A stretch of DNA of 64,000 nt from contig JACTMP010000013.1 of NCBI GenBank assembly GCA_014584575.1, positions 62,001 to 126,000 of the forward strand. Direction: 5' to 3'. The notes below the pieces were generated by a model. The model was not told the origin of the DNA and did no database searches. It saw only the letters and a list, made by a program, of their open reading frames with translations. This document shows positions 34,139-42,889 of the stretch, in pieces (positions within the stretch are counted from its first letter, which is position 1; each line of letters begins with the position of its first letter). The DNA comes from Chloroflexota bacterium. GTDB lineage: Bacteria; Chloroflexota; Anaerolineae; Promineifilales; Promineifilaceae. Both the position numbers and the translations under genes were made by a program.

Positions 34139-35272
34139 CTATCTCTCCAACAAGGGCACAAACGGCCGGGGGGCGGGACCAACATAGTTGGCTTTGGGAC
34201 GAATCAGGCGATTGTCGGCCAACTGTTCCAGCACATGCGCCAGCCATCCGGCAATACGGCTGATAGCAAAAACGGCCGTAAACTGATCCACCGGCAGGCC
34301 AATCATATACAGCGCCACCGCCGAGTAATAATCCACATTGGCAAACAGCCGACGCTGCACAAAATAATCATCCTGCCGGGTCAACTGCTCAATTTGGGCA
34401 GCAATTTCATACCACTGCCCCTGACCGCTGCTGGCAGCCAGTCGCTCGGCCATGGGCCGGAAAACACGGGCGCGGGGGTCTTCCACCTTATACTCCCGAT
34501 GGCCGATCCCCATCATCCGCTGCCCGGCTGCACGTTTTTGCTCATACCAGGCAGCCACATCCCCCGCCGCGGCTGCCTCCAGGAATTGCTCCATCGCTTT
34601 TTGGTTGGCGCCGCCGTGCGAAATGCCTTTGAGCGTGCCAATACCGGCGGTGATGATGGAGTAGATGTCGGGCTGGGTGCCGGTGGTCACGCGGCAGGCA
34701 AAGGTAGAGGCATTGAAGTCGTGGTCGGCTAACAACACCAGGTACGCATCCAGGGCTTCTACTGCATCCCGGTTTTGCCATTGGCCGTCAAGCATATAGA
34801 GGAAGTTGGCGGCGTGCCCCAGATCAGGGCGGGGTGTAATGGGTGGTTTGCCCTGGCGAATACGTTCCCAGGCGGCGACAATGGTGGGGAACACGGCCGT
34901 TAACTTCATCCCCTTTTCCCGCGCCCCATCTGCACTCAAGTCATCAGCCGTAGGGTCAAGCATACCCAGCCAACTAACGGCCGTGCGCAAAACCGCCATC
35001 GGGTGCGCCTGCCGGGGAAAAGATTGCATGGCGGCCAACAGTTCTGGCGGCAGTTCCCGCCGCGCCGCCAGTTCGGCACGGAAGGGGTCTAGCTGCGCCT
35101 GTGTCGGCAGTTCACCATGCCATAACAGGTAAACCACTTCTTCATAACTGACCTGCCCCCCCAATTCCCACACGTTGTAACCGCGAAAGATCAACGTGCC
35201 ATTTTCACCATCCACCCGGCTCACGGCCGTATCGGCCACTGCGACCCCCGCCAATCCTTTACCTGTGCTCAT
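34139..35272 (-). CDS. Citrate synthase
   Basis: A 377-residue protein, with ribosome site GGAAGGAGCAACAG before ATG 35272 and TTATACT further upstream. The catalytic triad is complete: H219 (LKGISHGGANQ), H258 (MGIGHREYK) and D314 (FANVDYYSAV). Length and motif spacing match the type I/short bacterial citrate synthase (CitZ-like) or 2-methylcitrate synthase; the two cannot be separated by eye. It condenses acetyl-CoA and oxaloacetate. No other TCA genes are adjacent. Confidence 0.93.
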   Translation of the reverse strand: MSTGKGLAGVAVADTAVSRVDGENGTLIFRGYNVWELGGQVSYEEVVYLLWHGELPTQAQLDPFRAELAARRELPPELLAAMQSFPRQAHPMAVLRTAVSWLGMLDPTADDLSADGAREKGMKLTAVFPTIVAAWERIRQGKPPITPRPDLGHAANFLYMLDGQWQNRDAVEALDAYLVLLADHDFNASTFACRVTTGTQPDIYSIITAGIGTLKGISHGGANQKAMEQFLEAAAAGDVAAWYEQKRAAGQRMMGIGHREYKVEDPRARVFRPMAERLAASSGQGQWYEIAAQIEQLTRQDDYFVQRRLFANVDYYSAVALYMIGLPVDQFTAVFAISRIAGWLAHVLEQLADNRLIRPKANYVGPAPRPFVPLLER

Positions 35273-35371
35273 CTGTTGCTCCTTCCGTTGTTGTTAACAA
35301 ACAGGCGGTAGTATAACACGTAATCCGAAGTCGGAAGCCCGAAGTCGGTCTTCGGCAGCAATTCTCAGTTT

Positions 35372-35465
35372 GCTTTGCGGCGGCAGATAAATCTGCACCA
35401 ACAAGCGGCAAAGTCGGCCTTCGCCGACTATTTCCAGTCGGCGAAGGCCGACTTTCAATCGCCAG
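35372..35465. repeat. Family-F repeat, inverted relative to 11405-11510
   Basis: CAGATAAATCTGCACCAACA, AAGTCGGCCTTCGCCGAC and the inverse AGTCGGCGAAGGCCGACTTT form strong hairpins. Confidence 0.7.
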
Positions 35466-35513
35466 GTTTTGCCAAACTGAGACTTGATGGGTCTTCGGGC
35501 ATCAGTCTTCCGT

Positions 35514-36533
35514 TCACGAATTCTGCCAGCGGTGGCCGTATTGCTTCTCATAATACGCCTTAAACTCGCCGCTTTTGATCTTGCGCCACCACCATTCATT
35601 GTCCCGGTACCAACGTGCAGTTTCAACAATGGCTTCATGGGGTGTGTGATTCGGTTCCCAACCCAGGGCGCGAATTTTGTCCACATTCATGCTGTAGCGG
35701 CGGTCGTGCCCTTCGCGGTCTTTGACGTGGCGGATGAGCGTGGCGGGGCGTTCCAGCGTTTGCAGCAGCAGTTCGATCATCTCGATGTTTTCCATCTCCA
35801 CGGCCGTACCCACATTATACGTCTCGCCCAATACCCCTTTGTGCAAAACCAGGTCAATCGCTTCGCAATGGTCGGTGACATATTGATATTCGCGCATCTG
35901 ACGGCCGTCGCCATACACCGGCAGCGGCTCCTGGTCAATGGCATTGGTGGCAAACAGCGGCACCACCTTCTCCGGGTATTGATAAGGGCCAATGTTGTTG
36001 CTGCCCCGTGTAATCGTCACCGGCAAATCATAGGTAATAAAATAAGCATTTACTAAGAGATCAGCGCTGGCTTTGCTGGCCGCATACGGACTGCGGGGAG
36101 CCAGATTGTCTGTTTCTTTACTGGAATAACCATGTGGAATATGCCCATACACCTCATCCGTACTGATCTGGTGATAGCGCAGCTTGAGCTTCCGCGCTGC
36201 TTCCAACAGCACATACGTGCCGTACACACTCGTCTGGATAAACGCATCTGGGTTCATAATGGAGCGGTCCACATGCGTCTCCGCCGCAAAGTTCACAATG
36301 GTATCAATGTGCTGCTCCTGTATCGTCCGCTCCACCAGCGCCGCATCACAAATGTCCCCCTGCACAAAGTGATACCGGGGATCATCTTGCACTGCTAACA
36401 GATTATCCAGATTCCCCGCATAGGTGAGTTTGTCATACACCACAATCCGGTACGCCGGGTACTTTTGCAGCATATACAACACAAAATTAGCGCCAATAAA
36501 ACCGGCCCCGCCGGTTACCATCAAATTTTTCAT
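35514..36533 (-). CDS. rmlB: dTDP-glucose 4,6-dehydratase
   Basis: A 339-residue protein. NAD-binding GGAGFIGANF (8-17), catalytic T125-D126-E127 (ISTDEVYG) and Y150xxxK154 (RSPYAASKAS) are all present. NNIGPYQYPEKVVPLF and GDGRQMREYQYVTDHCEAI are specific for RmlB/RffG over other SDR epimerases. It makes dTDP-4-keto-6-deoxyglucose for rhamnose or other deoxysugars. RmlA/C/D genes are not present here, so it is a stand-alone copy. The start follows a family-independent 13-bp hairpin. Confidence 0.95.
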   Translation of the reverse strand: MKNLMVTGGAGFIGANFVLYMLQKYPAYRIVVYDKLTYAGNLDNLLAVQDDPRYHFVQGDICDAALVERTIQEQHIDTIVNFAAETHVDRSIMNPDAFIQTSVYGTYVLLEAARKLKLRYHQISTDEVYGHIPHGYSSKETDNLAPRSPYAASKASADLLVNAYFITYDLPVTITRGSNNIGPYQYPEKVVPLFATNAIDQEPLPVYGDGRQMREYQYVTDHCEAIDLVLHKGVLGETYNVGTAVEMENIEMIELLLQTLERPATLIRHVKDREGHDRRYSMNVDKIRALGWEPNHTPHEAIVETARWYRDNEWWWRKIKSGEFKAYYEKQYGHRWQNS

Positions 36534-36548
36534 CTATTCCTCGCTGAG

Positions 36549-36579
36549 GATTGGTTCAATCTGGGGGATTGAACCAATC
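36549..36579. repeat. Perfect 13-bp hairpin upstream of rmlB
   Basis: GATTGGTTCAATC (36549-36561) pairs with GATTGAACCAATC (36567-36579) around a TGGGG loop. It could act in the rmlB leader or be a small repeat. Confidence 0.7.
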
Positions 36580-36627
36580 TATTAAGTATCTAGCCCGCAA
36601 GCCGGATGGCATTTTAGCCAAATGACC

Positions 36628-36658
36628 TTGCACAGCCAATAAACGGCTGTGCTATACT
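36628..36658 (+). promoter_or_regulatory. Promoter candidate for phosphoesterase gene
   Basis: TTGCAC (36628-36633), 19-nt spacer containing CACAGCC/GGCTGTG arms, TATACT (36653-36658). The next start is 36705, preceded by CAAGGGATACCCCTGA. Confidence 0.4.
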
Positions 36659-36704
36659 TGCCCTACGCTCACCCACAAACCGAATGAGCAAGGGATACCC
36701 CTGA

Positions 36705-38312
36705 ATGGAACCATATAATTACCTCATTGTCAGTGATTTCCACCTAAGCGAAGGCTGTGATCCTGTTACCGGCCTCATTCATCCCAACGAGGATTTCTTT
36801 CAAGATGTGCCTTTTGCCCAACTGATCACCCATCACGTGCAACTGAGCCGCCTCCCGGAGGCAACCGACTATTACCAAAAGCCCTGGCGGCTGGTGATCA
36901 ACGGTGATCTCTTCGATTTTTTGCAGGTGACATCGCTCCCACCGGAAGGGGATATGTTGGCAGCTGTCACCGGCAAACGCCGCCATGAGGAGTTAAGCGT
37001 CAATGAACAGTTGTATGGGTTGGGCACGGAAGAAACAGCCATTGTGTGGAAGCTGGAAATGATTGCTGCCGGGCATCCGCTTTTTTTTCAGGCGTTGGCC
37101 TGGTTTCTGGCCCATCCGGGAAACCAGTTAATCCTGATGAAGGGTAATCATGATGTGGAGGTAGCCTGGGAAGGCACGCAACAACGGCTGCGCGCCTTGT
37201 TGGCCGAGGCGTATCAGGCATGGCACACGGCCGTGCCCCACACCCCTGAATCCCCTTTACCACTCCTGGCCGACATGCCCGGCGCCCTCACACCAGAGAC
37301 GCTGGCAAACCAGGTGCGCTTTCCTAAAAAGTTCCTTTACCAGCGTGATCTCTTTTACATCGAACATGGCTGCCAGTATGACCCCGTGAACTTTTTTTAT
37401 GACTTTGCCGATCCCCGCCTGATTGATGAAAAGGGGCAATTGCAGCCGGTGATTGAACTGCCGGAAGGTTCACTCTTTGTCCGTTACTTTTTCAACGAAG
37501 TTGAGGCCATACACCCCTTTGCCGACAACTTCAAACCGATTACACGCTATTTTTTCTGGCTGGTAGCCAATGCACCCGGCCAGTTAGCCGCTTTTGCCCA
37601 GGTCTTGTTGCAATACCGGGAGGCGCGCAAACAGGTAAACGTGAAGGCAAAGAAAAAAGTGAAATACAAACGGCGCGAAAACGGCCGTACCATACCCGAT
37701 CCATTCCTTGTCCCCTTGCTGGACATTCAGGACAACCTTCGGGCCATGATGGCCACACGCTCCAAACAGACCACACGACGCATGATCGGCAGCGTGGGGC
37801 TGGCGCTGCTGGCGCTGCTGCTGCTCATAGGCGTGGTGCGCGCGCTGGCGGTGGGGGAATATGGGTTAATGGTGGCGGCGCTTTTTTTCACGGCCGTTTG
37901 CCTGGTTACCAGCCTCACCCTTTTCCAATCGCTCAACCACTTGTTAAGCAGTCCCTATCTGTATACGGCCGCACAACAGGTGGCAGAATTGATCAACGGC
38001 CGTCCCACCCCCGCCATCGGCCCTGTCCGTTACTTCATCTTCGGCCACGACCACGCCGCCCGTCTGATGTTGCTGGATAACAGCGCCGACCCCAATCGCC
38101 CCGATTACCGCCAGTGGTACATCAACACCGGCAGTTGGATCCCCGTTTTCAGCCAGGAAGAGCAGCTTACCCGCCCGGCCGCCCATCTCACATTCTTGCG
38201 GCTGACGCCCTCCCGATTAGAAAGAGGGGATGACCTGCCCGAACTCCTGACCTGGTCTGAGGCCGCCAACGCCCCCCGCCCGGCGCGCATTTTTACATCC
38301 ACACCGAGGTGA
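36705..38312 (+). CDS. Calcineurin-like metallophosphoesterase with C-terminal membrane hairpin
   Basis: A 535-residue protein. Metal-binding motifs are in order: YLIVSDFHLSEG (D11, H13), VINGDLFDFLQ, LILMKGNHDVEVAW, and late GHDHAARLMLL with YINTGSWIP. Helices at ~362-382 and ~388-410 (LALLALLLLIGVVRALA, LMVAALFFTAVCLVTSLTL) split the fold before the last GHDH motif, so the enzyme sits on the membrane with the hairpin inserted in it. An N-terminal start with no signal suggests a cytoplasmic active site. Substrates may be nucleotides, UDP-sugars or phospholipids. Confidence 0.85.
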   Translation: MEPYNYLIVSDFHLSEGCDPVTGLIHPNEDFFQDVPFAQLITHHVQLSRLPEATDYYQKPWRLVINGDLFDFLQVTSLPPEGDMLAAVTGKRRHEELSVNEQLYGLGTEETAIVWKLEMIAAGHPLFFQALAWFLAHPGNQLILMKGNHDVEVAWEGTQQRLRALLAEAYQAWHTAVPHTPESPLPLLADMPGALTPETLANQVRFPKKFLYQRDLFYIEHGCQYDPVNFFYDFADPRLIDEKGQLQPVIELPEGSLFVRYFFNEVEAIHPFADNFKPITRYFFWLVANAPGQLAAFAQVLLQYREARKQVNVKAKKKVKYKRRENGRTIPDPFLVPLLDIQDNLRAMMATRSKQTTRRMIGSVGLALLALLLLIGVVRALAVGEYGLMVAALFFTAVCLVTSLTLFQSLNHLLSSPYLYTAAQQVAELINGRPTPAIGPVRYFIFGHDHAARLMLLDNSADPNRPDYRQWYINTGSWIPVFSQEEQLTRPAAHLTFLRLTPSRLERGDDLPELLTWSEAANAPRPARIFTSTPR

Positions 38313-38395
38313 CCAACCGTTACATCACCGCCTTCCTCAGCACCCCCTAAGCTGTTAACCGTTGACTTAAAACCGCCGGTTTCCAAAAACGTTGA

Positions 38396-38401
38396 TATAA
38401 T
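38396..38401 (+). promoter_or_regulatory. -10 box TATAAT, leaderless-type, before ECF sigma gene
   Basis: TATAAT then 7 nt (CACCATC) then GTG 38409. No Shine-Dalgarno is present. Confidence 0.55.
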
Positions 38402-38408
38402 CACCATC

Positions 38409-39041
38409 GTGTCTAAACGAACCAACGACGAATGGTTAGCTGAACTCGAACCCGGCCACCCTAACCATCAAAACGCTCTGGCCGACTTACACCACATCCT
38501 CGTCAACGGCTTGCGGCGCGGCTTATTGGGGCAGGTGCAAACGGCCGCCCCCGAATTCGACACCCAGGCCGAAGATTTTGCCCAGGAAGCCATCATCAAA
38601 ATTTTGGAAAAAAAAGAAACATTTGCCGGCCTCAGCCAGTTCACCACCTGGGCGCACAAAATTGCCGTATCCATCGCCCTCACCGAACTGCGTCGCAAAC
38701 GATGGCAGGACAACTCCCTGGACAGCCTGACCGATTCCGACAGTGGGGACTTCACCCCTGGTTTCCTGGCTGCCCAGACCCCCACGCCCGAAAGCGCCAC
38801 CGAACGCGCCGAGTTATTAACCAGGGTTGAACAACTCATCATGGAAGACCTGACGGAAAAACAGCGCACCGCCCTCATCGCCTCCGTCATCAAAGGAGCC
38901 TCCACCGAAGAAGTTGCCCGGCAAATGGAGATGAAACCAAACGCCCTCTACAAACTGTTGCATGACGCCCGCGTGCGGCTGAAAAAAGCGCTGGATAAAG
39001 AAGGGTTAACACCCGCCGACATTTTAGAAGCCTTTGAATAA
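38409..39041 (+). CDS. ECF-type RNA polymerase sigma factor
   Basis: A 210-residue protein with GTG start. Region 2: AEDFAQEAIIKILEKKETF and FTTWAHKIAVSIALTELRRKRW, the sigma-70 region 2 helices for -10 recognition. Region 4: DLTEKQRTALIASVIKGAST and EEVARQMEMKPNALYKLLHDARVRLKKAL, the -35-binding HTH. It is followed 61 bp later by a zf-HC2 protein, so these form a sigma/anti-sigma pair. A leaderless-type promoter lies upstream. Confidence 0.9.
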   Translation: MSKRTNDEWLAELEPGHPNHQNALADLHHILVNGLRRGLLGQVQTAAPEFDTQAEDFAQEAIIKILEKKETFAGLSQFTTWAHKIAVSIALTELRRKRWQDNSLDSLTDSDSGDFTPGFLAAQTPTPESATERAELLTRVEQLIMEDLTEKQRTALIASVIKGASTEEVARQMEMKPNALYKLLHDARVRLKKALDKEGLTPADILEAFE

Positions 39042-39102
39042 TCTGTCGCCATACAATTATGAAGTAAGATGCAATCCGGCAAAACCATCCAAGCAGGCAG
39101 AA

Positions 39103-39471
39103 ATGACAAACTGGCAAGAAAACCTCAAACGCATATTGGCGAACCATAAGATGAGTAAAAAAGAGTCCCACCCCACGGTGGCGGCGACTGATTCAAATTC
39201 GCATCTGAGTAACTCAGGCACCGTCCTGCATCTGGATGACACAGCCCTGGTCAAGCTGATGCACTGCCTGAGCATGACAACGGCCAATGCCTGCACCTGC
39301 GCCGAAGCATTTGCCATGCTGGATCAATATACCGAATTAGTTGCTTCCGACGAGCAGGCCCAACAGTTAATGCCGCTCGTAAAAAATCATATGGATCTTT
39401 GCCCTGATTGCCGGGAAGAGTTTGAAATTTTGCTTAAAATTGTCCACACCGAACCTGTGGATAGCCCATAG
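39103..39471 (+). CDS. Zinc-finger (zf-HC2-like) anti-sigma factor
   Basis: A 122-residue protein from ATG 39103 (MTNWQENLKRILANHKMSK); a TTG at 39034 would overlap the sigma stop. CTCAEAFAMLDQYTELVAS and NHMDLCPDCREEFEIL give the H-x3-C-x2-C zinc site (HMDLCPDC), the cytoplasmic anti-sigma fold. No membrane helix is present, so it is a soluble anti-sigma. It should sequester the sigma factor until a signal releases it. The Cys at 'ACTC' could give redox sensitivity. Confidence 0.8.
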   Translation: MTNWQENLKRILANHKMSKKESHPTVAATDSNSHLSNSGTVLHLDDTALVKLMHCLSMTTANACTCAEAFAMLDQYTELVASDEQAQQLMPLVKNHMDLCPDCREEFEILLKIVHTEPVDSP

Positions 39472-39518
39472 AATGAGTCCCACAGCACCAACAAACCAAA
39501 GGAGATTACATTGTCACA

Positions 39519-39803
39519 ATGGCTAAAGCTATCTGGAATAACGTTGTTTTGGCGGAGAGCACACAGACAGTTGTCGTTGAAGGAAATCATTACTTCCCAC
39601 CGGAAAGTGTCAATTGGCAATACTTCCAACACAGCCAGGAACGCACCGTCTGCCCCTGGAAAGGGATCGCCAGCTATTACGATATTGTGATCAATGGACA
39701 GGTGAATAAGGGGGGGGCCTGGTATTACCCGGAACCGAAACCGTCGGCGGCCAACGTCAAAGGCCGCATTGCGTTTTGGCGCGGGGTTCGGGTAGAATCC
39801 TGA
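39519..39803 (+). CDS. DUF427 protein
   Basis: A 94-residue protein. AKAIWNNVVLAES, VVVEGNHYFPPESVNWQYF, TVCPWKGIASYYDIV, AWYYPEPKPSA and VKGRIAFWRGV fit the full DUF427 pattern (C-P-W-K-G-x-A-S-Y-Y, then A-W-x-Y-P-x-P). A crystal fold of this family is known but the function is not. The ribosome site AAAGGAG lies rather far (14 nt) before the ATG. A stand-alone gene here. Confidence 0.9.
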   Translation: MAKAIWNNVVLAESTQTVVVEGNHYFPPESVNWQYFQHSQERTVCPWKGIASYYDIVINGQVNKGGAWYYPEPKPSAANVKGRIAFWRGVRVES

Positions 39804-39820
39804 GCCTATCGTTGTCCATA

Positions 39821-39884
39821 AGTGCCAGGCAAGGGGTAAACCCACTTAGGTTAGCTAGAGTGGAACAACCCATTGCCTGGCACT
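39821..39884. repeat. 12-bp inverted repeat upstream of glucokinase
   Basis: AGTGCCAGGCAA (39821-39832) and TTGCCTGGCACT (39873-39884) are perfect complements flanking 40 bp. It lies 20 nt before the glucokinase ATG. Confidence 0.75.
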
Positions 39885-39903
39885 GCCCTAATAGAGGTTT
39901 TTT

Positions 39904-40926
39904 ATGTTTTTAGCTGGCGATATTGGCGGTACAAAAACTGTCCTGGCCCTGTTCCCCTTAGCTGCACCCGGCGCACACTTTGCCCAGCCAACCCATATGC
40001 ATACCTACCCCAGCGAAGGGTATGCATCTCTGGAAGGGGTGGTAGTTGATTTCATCGCCAAAACCGGCATACGGCCGTCCGGAGCCAGCTTTGGTGTAGC
40101 GGGGCCGGTGATCAACGGCCGTGCCCAAGTCACCAATCTACCCTGGGTCATAGACACGGCCGTGCTGCAACAAACCCTCGATACGCCCCATGTTTTCCTC
40201 CTGAACGACCTGGAATCCATCGCCAACGCCGTTCCCTACCTGACCGCCGACGAACTGATCACCATTAACGAAGGCCAGCGTAACCCCACCGGCCCCATCG
40301 CCGTCATCGCCCCCGGCACCGGCCTGGGCGAAGCATTCCTCATCCATGACGGGCAGCGCTACCGCGCCTTCCCCTCAGAAGGCGGCCATGCCACCTTCTC
40401 GCCGGTTAATGCCGTGCAGCGTGAACTGTTGGCGTATCTGGAGCCGCGTTTCGACCATGTGAGTTTTGAACGGGTCTGCTCCGGCAGCGGCATCCCCAAC
40501 TTATACGCCTTTTTGCGTGACAGCGGCCGTTTCCCTGAACCGGCTCACTTGCGCCAGCAGTTAGCCGCCGCCGCGGATTGGACACCTATTATTTTTCAGG
40601 CTGCGCTGGCCAACACAGCCGCCATTTGCACCGCCACCGTAGATTTGTTTATTGATATTCTGGCGAATGAGACCAGCAACAATGCCATCCGGCTGCTGGC
40701 AACGGGTGGCATCTACCTGGGCGGTGGCATCCCACCGCGCATTGTGCCCCAATTGACCGATGGTGATTTTATGCACCGCTATTCCCTCAAAGGGCGCTTC
40801 TCTGAAATGGTCAGCCGGATGCCGGTTCATATCATCAAAGACCCACTCGCCGGGCTGCATGGCGCCGCCTATTTTGGCCTGGAAATGATGCGAAGTGAGA
40901 TTGGAGATTACCCGCTCTCCAATTGA
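39904..40926 (+). CDS. glk: Glucokinase (Glk family)
   Basis: A 340-residue protein. MFLAGDIGGTKTVLALF holds the phosphate-1 loop (DIGGTK). FGVAGPVINGRAQVTNLPW and FLLNDLESIANAV (catalytic Asp) follow, then APGTGLGEAFL and SEGGHATFSP (the E-G-G-H motif). This is the Glk (not ROK) family. It phosphorylates glucose with ATP. Together with the adjacent 6-phosphogluconolactonase (18 bp downstream) it channels glucose into the pentose phosphate pathway. TAGAGG before the ATG is a weak ribosome site. Confidence 0.92.
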   Translation: MFLAGDIGGTKTVLALFPLAAPGAHFAQPTHMHTYPSEGYASLEGVVVDFIAKTGIRPSGASFGVAGPVINGRAQVTNLPWVIDTAVLQQTLDTPHVFLLNDLESIANAVPYLTADELITINEGQRNPTGPIAVIAPGTGLGEAFLIHDGQRYRAFPSEGGHATFSPVNAVQRELLAYLEPRFDHVSFERVCSGSGIPNLYAFLRDSGRFPEPAHLRQQLAAAADWTPIIFQAALANTAAICTATVDLFIDILANETSNNAIRLLATGGIYLGGGIPPRIVPQLTDGDFMHRYSLKGRFSEMVSRMPVHIIKDPLAGLHGAAYFGLEMMRSEIGDYPLSN

Positions 40927-40944
40927 TCCCTCCCGGAGGTTCAT

Positions 40945-41685
40945 ATTCCCCAGATAGAGATTTTCTCCGACGTTGACACACTCTACCACACGGCCGTTAA
41001 CTTGTTTGTCCAAGCAGCACAGACAGCCATAACCAGTCACGGCCGTTTCGCAGTTGCTCTCTGCGGCGGGGGGACACCTCAACCACTATACCGGCTGCTC
41101 AGCAAAAAACCGTTCCGCGACGAGATTGCCTGGGATAAAACCCACATCTTTTGGGGTGATGAACGGCTGGTGCCACCGGAACACCATGAAAGCAGTTATG
41201 GCATGACGGCCAATTTACTGCTGAACCAGGTGCCCATTCCCCCGGAAAATGTTCATCGGGCACAGGGAGAAGCAGATGCGGCCACGGCCGTAACCAACTA
41301 CACGACTCAACTGGCCCAATTCACCCCACCCTGGCCGCGCTTTGACCTCATCTTGCTGGGCATGGGGCATGACGGGCATACCGCTTCCCTGTTTCCAGGC
41401 CCTATTCCACCGCAAGAATTAACTGACCCGGTGATGGCCGTGACGGCGCAGTACGACGGCCGTCCTGCCCACCGCATCACCTTCACCCCCCGGCTGATCA
41501 ACGACGCTTACCACATCCTCTTTCTGGTGACAGGCGCTAACAAGGCCAAAGCCCTGCATGCCGTTTTGAAAGGCGACCCCGCCCCCGCCCAATGGCCGGC
41601 GCAACGGATTCAACCGCGTGACGGCCGTGTCACCTGGCTGGTAGATTCGGCTGCCGCTCAAGAAATAACAAGAGCGGGATATTAA
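40945..41685 (+). CDS. pgl: 6-phosphogluconolactonase, apparent ATT start
   Basis: A 246-residue protein from ATT 40945 (IPQIEIFSDVDTLYHTAVNLF). GGAGGT lies 4 nt upstream; the first standard codon, TTG 41002, would remove the N-terminal strand and helix. GRFAVALCGGGTPQPLYRLL, THIFWGDERLVPPEHHESSY, GMGHDGHTASLFPGP and RITFTPRLINDA are the SOL/DevB family motifs. It hydrolyses 6-phosphogluconolactone in the oxidative pentose phosphate pathway. It forms an operon with glucokinase. The stop lies in a repeat element. Confidence 0.9.
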   Translation: MPQIEIFSDVDTLYHTAVNLFVQAAQTAITSHGRFAVALCGGGTPQPLYRLLSKKPFRDEIAWDKTHIFWGDERLVPPEHHESSYGMTANLLLNQVPIPPENVHRAQGEADAATAVTNYTTQLAQFTPPWPRFDLILLGMGHDGHTASLFPGPIPPQELTDPVMAVTAQYDGRPAHRITFTPRLINDAYHILFLVTGANKAKALHAVLKGDPAPAQWPAQRIQPRDGRVTWLVDSAAAQEITRAGY

Positions 41686-41782
41686 GTAAGCGTCCATTTA
41701 TTACTTCCTTCCCGACTGAGATTGAGAGATTGGGAGATTAGGAGATTGCCAATCTCTTAATCTCTTACTCTCCTAATCTCAG
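41680..41782. repeat. Composite repeat containing the pgl stop codon
   Basis: TATTAAGTAAGCGTCCATTT starts it (TAA is the gene stop), then family-A hairpin arms GAGATTGGGAGATTAGGAG / CTCTCCTAATCTCAG. A copy with the same first 20 bases but one (GCATCC) lies at 61056. Confidence 0.8.
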
Positions 41783-41861
41783 TTTGTGAATCTTGTTACA
41801 ATCTTTACCAACAGATATTCACCGGCAACCCGAAATCAACCAATCGTAAAATGAGGTACTC

Positions 41862-42821
41862 ATGGCTTTTTCCCGGCCAGAACAGAACAAACAAAACGAC
41901 CCCCTGATGAGGTCAGCGCCCATGGATTCGCTGGCGATGCAAAAGGGTTGGCGCGAGTGGCTGCGTCTGGTCGTGGTGCTGTTCAAACTGCGCATCGTTT
42001 TTTTGCTGCTGATGGCCGCTACGGCCGGCGCATTTATCGCCGCCGCCGGTTGGCCGGGTTTCTCCATCCTGCTGCTGGTCTGGCTGGCAGGCGGCATGGC
42101 GGCGGCCGGGTCATCGGCCATCAACCAGTATTGGGAACGGCATACCGATGGGCAAATGGGGCGGACGCAGCAACGGCCGTTGGTGAATGGCGACATCCTA
42201 AACCCCCACTGGGTGCCGCTGGTCGGTCTGGCCCTCATCCTCATCCCTTCGTTACTGGTCTTACCATCCAACCCGGCCATGACCTTCTTTCTGCTGCTGG
42301 GCGCTTTCATCTATGTGGGCATCTACACCATCTGGCTGAAACCACGCACCTTATTAAACATTGTGATTGGCGGCGCGGCCGGCAGCGCCGCCGTGTTAAC
42401 GGGCAGCGCCGCCGCCGGTAGCTGGAATGCACCCGGCGCACTGCTGTTGGCGCTCATCCTGTTTCTCTGGACGCCCTTTCATTTTTGGAGCCTGGCGCTG
42501 CTCTACCGTGACGAATATGCCCGCTCTGATGTGCCCATGCTGCCCGTCAATACCACGCCCCGCCGCGCCGCCTGGTGGGTGATGCTGCACACCTTTCCCA
42601 CCTGCCTGGGGGGGCTGCTGCTGGCGCTGTTACCCACGCTAGGTCTGGCTTATTTGCTGCCCACGTTTTGGGTCACGGCCGTGCTCTTCTGGCGTAATGT
42701 GCAGCTCATCCGTGACCCTTCCCCAGCCCATGCCCGCGCCATGTTCATGGCCTCCAATGTTTACCTGTTGGTGCTGTTGGTGGCTATTTGCGCCGGTTCG
42801 GTCATCACTCCCCTTTGGTAA
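41862..42821 (+). CDS. ctaB: Haem O synthase (protoheme IX farnesyltransferase)
   Basis: A 319-residue protein with eight to nine membrane helices. The prenyl-diphosphate motif NQYWERHTDGQMGRTQQRPL (88-107) and the second motif YTIWLKPRTLLNIVIGGAAG are present. It adds farnesyl to haem B for haem O/A cytochrome oxidases. Start ATG 41862 follows GAGGTACTC. The oxidase subunits are not in the window; copper factors are at 61-62 kb. Confidence 0.93.
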   Translation: MAFSRPEQNKQNDPLMRSAPMDSLAMQKGWREWLRLVVVLFKLRIVFLLLMAATAGAFIAAAGWPGFSILLLVWLAGGMAAAGSSAINQYWERHTDGQMGRTQQRPLVNGDILNPHWVPLVGLALILIPSLLVLPSNPAMTFFLLLGAFIYVGIYTIWLKPRTLLNIVIGGAAGSAAVLTGSAAAGSWNAPGALLLALILFLWTPFHFWSLALLYRDEYARSDVPMLPVNTTPRRAAWWVMLHTFPTCLGGLLLALLPTLGLAYLLPTFWVTAVLFWRNVQLIRDPSPAHARAMFMASNVYLLVLLVAICAGSVITPLW

Positions 42822-42854
42822 CAGAACAACGAACTTGTGAAGAACAGCACAAGT

Positions 42855-42883
42855 TTGCCCGGCCTATGGGCTTGTGCTAGTAT
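42855..42883 (+). promoter_or_regulatory. Promoter of the structured RNA
   Basis: TTGCCC (42855-42860), exactly 17 nt, TAGTAT (42878-42883). The first expected base is G42890, the start of the closing stem. Confidence 0.6.
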
Positions 42884-42889
42884 TTGCCT

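Noticed and set aside
36549-36579. Intrinsic terminator
   Set aside because: The hairpin is AT/GC mixed with no T-run on either side and lies upstream, not downstream, of genes.
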